Positions 57,321 through 64,000 of a stretch of 64,000 nt of DNA are shown in pieces. A program made the position numbers and the translations under genes. The DNA comes from Cylindrobasidium torrendii FP15055 ss-10 (lineage: Eukaryota > Basidiomycota > Agaricomycetes > Agaricales > Physalacriaceae): positions 1-64,000 of the forward strand of contig KN880450.1 of NCBI GenBank assembly GCA_000934385.1, read 5' to 3'. Position 1 is the stretch's first letter, and every line of letters starts with the position of its first letter. The notes beneath the pieces were generated by a model. The model saw nothing but the letters and a program-made list of their open reading frames with translations. It was not told the origin of the DNA and did no database searches.

Positions 57321-58305
57321 TTAGTAGGTAGCATCTGTATCGCATGGGACAGGGCTTGTTGTTTTTGAGTCGACCTGTTCCCAAAAGCCTCCTTGCTCCT
57401 GGGAGTCGAAATACAGTCCTTGTTGATTGGGATTGATTGGCGGGAAGAGATGGTCACTACTGGGATTTTCAGTCAACAGGAATGTCTTCACATTCGTCCC
57501 CTTCGTCAGTCTTGCGAGCGCCATCTGATTCCCGGCGTTCGCCCTCTTCCGGCCCATGTCGTGCACTAACACAACACACCCATATTTCTCCACGAGATCA
57601 GTGAACCGGATGCCTTCGAGGAGAGCATCTGTCGACACTGCAATATCCCAGTGAATGAAGAAGGCTAAATGAGTGAGCGTGCTGCAGGTGAGCACATTCT
57701 CGAAAATGCCTGCGGAGTGCGCCGACAGTACACTGGCGATGATATAGGACACTTTGAACGAAATGACCAGATGGGTCAACGGAAGGTGGTTAAGGCCGGT
57801 TCCGGATAGAAATCTGGACGATGATAGGGCTTGGACGTGCAGTGATGATAGTTTGCTGCCGCTTTGGTGCGCACTGTCCTCGGAGGAGAAGAGGTCCGTG
57901 TCCGCACAGCAGAGATACTCCATATCAGAGCAGGAGTTGATGATATTTTCCAGAGACATGCGTTGCTGCACATTTGGATGATGGTCCGGATGGAGGGTGT
58001 TTGGTAAGAGCAAACGACGAACGTGACCTTTGAAGAAGGAGACACCTCGCGCGAGAATACAGCGGTGGAATGATACAACGTGTCCTAGGGTTTTGAGATG
58101 AACAGTGTGATAGAGAATGTCTTCAATTCTGGAGATGGTTAGGCCTTACCACAATGAGACAATGGGAACTTTACCTAACTTGGAGGCGCTTACAAACACG
58201 AGCCAGCACAACAGAAGTTGAAACGCCGTGTAATACAGTAGCTACTTCGCATATAGCCTCGATTATCTCTGGCGGAAGTTGGACATGCACAATATGGCGG
58301 TTCAT
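57321..58305 (-). CDS. F-box-like protein
   Basis: A 312-aa protein with minus-strand exons 58175-58305 and 57321-58128. The N-terminal F-box-like segment reads VQLPPEIIEAICEVA, then LARVCKRLQVRIEDILYHTV. Leucine-rich stretches follow (LSSLHVQALSSSRFLSGTGL, LPLTHLVISFK, CSTLTHLAFFIHWDIAV). This is the common agaricomycete pattern of a short F-box plus irregular LRRs. The C-terminal 50 residues are low complexity. An in-frame ATG at 58356 would add 17 residues (MLASFAACAS); I prefer 58305 (MNRHIVHVQLPP), which starts right before the F-box. Confidence 0.8.
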
Positions 58306-59122
58306 AATCAAGTTGTCAAGTCTGATCGATGCGCATGCCGCAAAACTCGCGAGCATAGCAGGCTGATAGCAGTACTGAGCGCGTCAACGATCTTTTCTTA
58401 AAGACAGAAACTCAAAATTATCGGCATTATAAGCTGAAGAGCTAGCGGGACCACGCGTATAATACTTGTATAGTATTGCAGCCTTGTACAGTATTGCAGC
58501 GGGCCGGCTGGGTTCAGACCTTCGCATACCGTCGTCTGCTGGGGGACTCGGAGTGTCAACAATCCGCCCATCTAATGAGATGAGTGCACTCCTACTGCTT
58601 TCCACACTGCTTTTTTGGAAAGACGTATAGTAACACTCAAAACTTTGAAGCGACCCCATTCGATTGTGTCACTGTAACGTATCTTGCAGAAGTTCTACTG
58701 AACAGTTTTGCTTCCCAGTGAACTAGAAGGAAAACAGGCCATATCAGAGTGTTCAAGGGCTTTCACACGTTCTCAGTTTGAATCAATTCAACGCACCCTC
58801 TACAAGTCTGTAGAACATACAAAACGAATCCAAGTGAAATCGACCGAGATATTCCCGGCCCACGAAATTCGATTCGCTTCCTGGCTAACAGCTGTACCTG
58901 CAGTACAGTGATTAATGTACACAATCCTGAGTCGCAATCAAGTAGATGTACACGCACATACATAAATACTGATTCCTAATCGAATGGGAAAATAAAGGTG
59001 ACATCTGAATCGACGACCATGATAAGAAAACACAAACACGAACACGAAAGCAACGATGACAATGACAAGAAGATCGCCTCCCATCGAGGCGCATTCGCGC
59101 CAACCAACTGAGGCTCATAGTA
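58306..59122. other. Intergenic region
   Basis: An 800-bp stretch with no supported gene. A short direct repeat (AGTATTGCAGC twice, about 58470-58500) is present. Confidence 0.45.
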
Positions 59123-61969
59123 CTATCCGCCCTGTGGGTGACCGTGAGGTAGCCCTTGCCTCCCTGCCGTTGCTTCGAGAAATTGCGTCCACTCATGTCC
59201 AAACCCGACTGCCGCCCCCCAGGCTGAGGTCGGATCGTCTGTACCAGCTGAACCATAAGCCGGGCCTGCGTATCGTGCATTCTCAGAGTACATCGACGGA
59301 GGTTGCATATACGACGATACGTCGGGTCCATACCCATTCGGCGTCGACATCGCTGGTGTTGACATGTGGTTGTTATGTGTCGATACAACGGGGGATGATG
59401 ATGAAAGGTGCAGAAGAGGCGATTGCCCAATATTCCCTATGTTTGTCCCAGATTGTCCCGCCGCGGACATGTTTTGCTCATAGACGTTGTGTTGCGGGCT
59501 GGAAAGCATGGAAGGCGTTATCTGCGAAAGGGTATCGTACGACCTCGACGAAGATGCAACTCCTTGCGATAGCTGTTGCGAAGGCTGTTGAACAGAGCCC
59601 GATCCAGTAGGTATCGCTGGACTAAGAGTCGAAGCCGAAGGTGAATCTCCAGACCGCCTGGGAAAGCCCGAGTCGTGATATGGAAGCGCCAAGGTGCGTA
59701 CCAACGCGAAAACCTGTTGCCGCCGCTTGGCTTTTTCCTCCATCGGGAGGTGGCTGAGTTCGCCAGAGTAAAGCGGAGTCAAGGCGTGGAGGATTTGATA
59801 TCCCTTGTCCGCGACAGAGACAGTCTCCCGCGCCTGTTCGAGTGTACTCATTGCCTTGCGTACACTCGCACGGAAAAGACCTGCCCCCGGTTGTTCCGGG
59901 TCTGATATGAGCTGGAACGAGAAGAACATCGCAGCCGAGAAGCAGTGGAAAGGTCCCCAGCTCATATGACCTGGCACGGCCAGAGACGAGTTGGCGAGGA
60001 AGTCCGGTCGGGATTGACCAACCATGTTGATGAGCTTGTCTGCAGCACTGACCGCAATGTCCAGACTCTCTGTTGATATTTGGCCGTCGCCGCTGAGAGG
60101 AATACCCGATGACGCAGCGTGAGCATTCGCAGCGTAGGGTCGATGCAGGGTGAATCGAATGTGGTAGAACGATGTTCGAATGATGATACTTTGCACACCC
60201 TGTCGTCGCATGGCCGTGTCCGATGAAGCTAAATTCCGAGCGACTTTGAAGTCGTCCAGGTCAAGTTCAACGGGCAACTCCCTCATCCACTCCAGAAGTT
60301 CGTGGTCGTGAGATTCGACGCGCTCGTATGGCACAGGCCGAACAGAAACCGCATCGTCCATGATCTCGCCGAGAATGTATGCAAGCTTGAACATGGCTAT
60401 GTTTGGCAAGTATAACCGCCCGGTTTTGTCCACATTCGGATTGCAGTATTCGGGGTATTGGGTATCGAAATGGTGCGAGGCGATGCTGAGAGGTCGGCCG
60501 AACATGAAGGCTTGCCACCTGTAGAAGTCCCAAAATATGAGGAGCGTCTTCAGCGCTACGGAGCGTTGACTCTCACCGTTCCAGAAGTACGACATGCCAC
60601 CATGCCCATCGCCGTCTTTCTGCCACATCTCTGGACATGTTGAACTTTCCAGGATCACGGTGAAGACCCAATGCAGTTGCGATTGACACTAGCTCCCCTC
60701 GAAGCTGCCAAACGAGCTCCGTATCCGATTTGGCGAGGGAGAGATAATGGGACTGGATAAGCAGCAGTTCCACCAGCTCGACCGAGTACTTTTTCGTCTC
60801 CTCCTGCCTCCGTCGAAGTGCGGCCTGTGAGACTTCGAAAAATTTGTTCCCCTGCGCTTCGTAGCTCTCCTCAAGATTTGCGTGGATGGGATGGGACATG
60901 GGCAGGTAATGGACGGCGACGGCCATGATCACACAAGCAGTGGCCAGGACAATACGATCTGCAGTGTGGCCTTTCTTGAAGCGGTCCCAGATGGCTAGAA
61001 AACCAACCTGATTGACGTGGCGATGTATCCAATTGCATGAATCGAAGTAGAACGCGATAAGATTGTCAATCGTTTCGAGGGAAGGCAGGAGAGCGAGTAG
61101 GTCCTTGTCGTACTCTGGAGGAGATGAATAGTCTTCTGGTGGTGTTGCATAGCCGCCTGCGCCATCGATGTCGGCCTTTCCTGCCTGAAGATCATAATAA
61201 TCGTAAGAACAAAAGGCCAGGTGAGACAGGGAATGGACATGCCCCAAGCAAATGCAAAGCCGTACTCGTCGGACCGGCATACAAGCCGCCGTGCCCGACA
61301 CTGGCGAGCATGCCAGGAATAGAGTCGATGCCATTGGCATCGGTGGGCTCCCTCTTCGGAGGTGGATGATGGTAAGGAAGGAGAGGCGCCGTGTCAGGTA
61401 TCCTCCGAGGTGTACTGGTAGGAGGCGGCCGCGATGTCGGATAGACGTATGTTTCCAGTAAATTTATTGACTGCCGTATACGGGCAAATTCCTGAGCCGG
61501 GTCAACGCGTGGGTGAGTACTGGTCGAACATCAGCTTTGTTTGTGTCAAACGCAGATGGCGGACGCACGGATGAACCTCTTCAACACGCTGCTGCTCTGG
61601 CCCGCTTCGTCCATCGGCATAACATTGTGCTGCCGTTCCTTTAAAAACATTACGGAGAGCGTTCACAGGCCGGGCAAAGCGACGAACCACGCAACACACA
61701 GGAAGAACATGGTCGATTCCTGCGTTTGTGATGGATCAATGCCTGGGCAAAGCATGAGATGTAATGAGCACGTACCGGTCACATTTCAGTTTGCTATTCC
61801 GACAGGGTTCACAGTTGATTGCCTTTCTGGCGCGCTTTTGAGGACGGGCATCACCATTTGTTTCCCCAGGCGCAGTGGGTGATCGTGGTCGTATGCCACC
61901 AGTTACGAGTCCGGTGCGCGGCGGTTTCGAGCGCGACGCGGAAGACTGGGGGAGGAGTTCGTCCGACAT
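59123..61969 (-). CDS. Zn2Cys6 fungal transcription factor
   Basis: An 849-aa nuclear regulator. Minus-strand exons are 61776-61969, 61688-61719, 61569-61638, 61266-61519, 60577-61180 and 59123-60518. The zinc cluster is assembled across three exons: C53-x2-C56-x6-C63-x5-C69-x2-C72-x8-C81, preceded by a basic RPQKRARKA nuclear signal. The middle region matches the fungal-specific transcription factor domain (IAFYFDSCNWIHRHVNQVGF, GELVSIATALGLHRDPGKFN, RRRWAWWHVVLLERWQAFMF). The last 200 residues are rich in Ser, Gln, Pro and Tyr and may activate transcription. The junction between exons 4 and 5 (61181-61265) is the least sure; other donors are possible. The target genes are unknown. Confidence 0.9.
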
Positions 61970-63481
61970 GGAGAGTGGGCAAGAGTCTGTTGAGCGCAGA
62001 GTTAAGGATCAGAGTCCCGCGCGTGAGTTTAGAGACCGGATAACGTCGTTGATGCAGGGAAACCCGTCCGAGAGAGCCAGACGGCGCCTTGGACGACGCT
62101 GGAGCGCCAAAAGGTGGCAATATTGGGAGAGAGGTGACGGTAGAAAGCAGGAACAGCAGGCAACAGGCTGGCCAGTCGATCGGCAACCGGCGTTCAATTA
62201 TTGATAACTCAATTCTGCTCCGTCCAATCTGGGTAGCCGGCATCTTGATTCCTTCTGCGGCGTTCGCTGGGATTGCTCCACATTCCTGGACCGCTCATAA
62301 GCAAAGCATTCAACGATTTCGTTGTTTCCTTCCTAGCGGCACTCCAGGCTATTATCCAGGTCCAGAGAACGGGAAAGGGAAAGCATTCTCGGCTAGACCC
62401 TGCCGCAGGGCACGTGCTATGTACCTCCGGCGTTCATCTTGTCGGCCGCTCGGTCAATAGTACGCCACATTTGGCAGCAAGAACACTCGCGTGGCCCCTG
62501 ATGCGCGCGAGAATTGCGAATTTAATCAGCCTAGGATGCCGGTGGTCCCCTCTAACTTAACTGACTCCCCCCAAAGAAAGACAATAATCTTCAATAGCTG
62601 GTCAACAACATGGTAAAAGAGGCGTTCTCCGTGTTCGTTGAAAGACCGGAAACCTCTCCGAATCGAGATGGTCTGTGAGTACTTACTTGGCACATGTCCC
62701 TCCCCCGCTCGGTGAGTAGCCGGATTCCCAGCCTTGCCATTGCGATAACCAACAGCAGACCTCCTGCATTGTCAGTACCCTGATACCATCCCCAGTTCAT
62801 TTCTGGGCTGAGTTTACATGGTACATATTGTCAAATAGCGGCTAAGCTTGCACCTTGAACGTGACTCGTTGTGTGCCACTCGTCACTGGTTACGCCCTGT
62901 GTATGTACTACTAAGATCATGACACCGCCATATTCGTTCCGCGACTTTGTCGGACCCATTGCGACGTCTTTGGCACCATCAATTGCAACCTATCCTCGGC
63001 CCACATATTTCGGCCTCGGCCTCATCCGTCCAACTTGAACCAACCTCGCGGGCCTACATACCTGCTTCATCATATTTCTTAAAAATTGGAGAAAAACATA
63101 CTGGCAGTAGCTTAGTAGCCGAATTTATGTAGCTTTGGCATTTTGAAGGTCAAGTCAATATCGGAGGAGAACCTCGATATACGCACAAGGAGATACTCGA
63201 TAGTCATATACGGTAGAAAAGTGGCACTCAGGAGATGCCCTCAAGTATTATCCTTTCGTATAACTGCTCTATTAGTATCACTGCTCAAGCAGATGGCATA
63301 TGTTGCGACGACGCGAACAAAGTATTTCAGGATATTACCCACGTGATCGATCCCATCAACGCGATCGGATCAGAATCGACTAGAAGTGCATCGAAGTTAC
63401 ATCGAAGGGCATCATACTTCAGCTAGGTTCAGCACTTGTTGCTACTTACCTTTGTACTACCCACTGCACACTGCATTCGCC
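61970..63481. other. 1.5-kb divergent intergenic region
   Basis: Lies upstream of both the Zn2Cys6 gene and STI1. Only short conflicting frames are seen. No clear heat-shock element array was found by eye. Confidence 0.5.
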
Positions 63482-64000
63482 ATGGCTGATGTGCGTTCCC
63501 TTTTTGAATAATTCGCCTGTATATCATCTCGATACTGAACAAACTACAGGCTCTAAAAGACCAAGGAAACAAGGCATTCGCCGCGAAAGACTACGACAAA
63601 GCTATCGAGCTTTTCACTCAGGGAATCGCCATCGATCCCAAAAACCACGTCCTTTACTCCAACCGTAGCGCATCCCACGCAGGGAAGAAAGACTGGGATG
63701 CCGCGCTGACGGACGCAGAACAGGCGCGTTAGACTTCCTCGAGTTACGATCGAGGCTCACTCTTCATACAGTGCGTTGCTGTGAACCCATCATGGTCGAA
63801 GGGATATGCTAGGAAGGGCGCTGCACTTCATGGTGCCAGGAGATACGACGATGCCATTGCTGCATACGAGGCCGGTCTGAAAGTTGAGGACAGCCCGGCG
63901 CTTAGGAAGGGCCTGAAGGAGGTGCAGGATGCCAAAGGTGCGTTTCAACTACCACCATAAGGTCTTGTTTGCTCAGCTTATATCTAGCTCACGACGCCGA
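63482..64000 (+). CDS. STI1: STI1/Hop Hsp70-Hsp90 co-chaperone, 5' end (partial)
   Basis: A TPR co-chaperone that passes clients from Hsp70 to Hsp90 in the cytosol. Exons 63482-63490, 63550-63723, 63772-63937 and 63988 to the window edge encode about 120 residues. They cover the first TPR domain: ALKDQGNKAFAAKDYDKAIE, LFTQGIAIDPKNHVLYSNRS, then NPSWSKGYARKGAALHGARR. The carboxylate-clamp Lys/Asn/Asn/Lys/Arg pattern of TPR1 is present. The rest lies beyond the window. The second intron (63724-63771) starts GCGCGT. No GT donor preserves the frame from DAEQ into CVAVNPSW, so it is a GC-AG intron or contains a sequence error. Confidence 0.95.

Noticed and set aside
62089..62560. Overlapping frames between the Zn2Cys6 gene and STI1
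   Set aside because: Two phases overlap with no domain, and there is no intron structure.

Overview
The window looks like nuclear DNA of a filamentous basidiomycete, most probably an Agaricomycete (mushroom-forming fungus). The genes are dense, lie on both strands and are broken by many introns of about 47-60 bp with GTGCGT, GTACG or GTGAG donors. The gene content also fits: cerato-platanins, BTB and F-box proteins, a fungal DEP-DEP-RGS protein, a Zn2Cys6 regulator, an Ale1-type MBOAT acyltransferase and UDP-glucuronate decarboxylase. I rebuilt gene models by hand. Each multi-exon model gives one open frame across all joins, and each complete model is a multiple of three. Genus and species cannot be told from what I see.

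Layout. 0-5 kb: a 550-bp imperfect palindrome, an Atf1/CREB-type bZIP gene (-) and a small unknown gene (+). 5.5-10 kb: an isochorismatase-family hydrolase (+) that converges on SEC63 (-), then a BTB protein (+). 11-16 kb: a Tra2-like splicing regulator (-) divergent from ribosomal protein eL18 (+), then a Grn1/nucleostemin-type GTPase (+). 16-24 kb: an F-box protein, a 958-aa Ser/Thr-rich single-pass membrane protein and a MARVEL-like four-helix membrane protein, all (+). 24.7-31.1 kb, all (-): lysophospholipid acyltransferase, UDP-glucuronate decarboxylase and an alpha/beta-hydrolase. 31.1-36.5 kb: a 5.4-kb stretch with no supported gene. 36.5-44.8 kb: the RGS protein (+), an unknown coiled-coil protein (+), a cytochrome-b5/MAPR-like protein (-) divergent from bystin/Enp1 (+), and RSA3 (+). 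45-48 kb: cerato-platanin, the tRNA thiolase subunit CTU1, and a second cerato-platanin, all (+). 48.4-53 kb: a 1347-aa Nup160/Nup120 nucleoporin (-). 53-55.8 kb: gene-poor. 55.8-64 kb: a small conserved unknown (+), an F-box protein (-), an 849-aa Zn2Cys6 regulator (-) and the 5' end of an STI1/Hop co-chaperone (+) that runs off the right edge.

The genes are mostly unrelated housekeeping functions. Translation is a recurrent theme: eL18 next to the Grn1-type GTPase, bystin next to RSA3, and CTU1 nearby. I saw no transposon with coding capacity, no CRISPR and no convincing tRNA gene. The most unusual signals are the 5' palindrome, several GC-AG introns, the two cerato-platanin genes flanking CTU1 with a 42-bp tandem duplication across one stop codon, the Ser/Thr-rich membrane protein without a signal peptide, and two gene-poor stretches. 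I found no clear previously undescribed multi-gene system.
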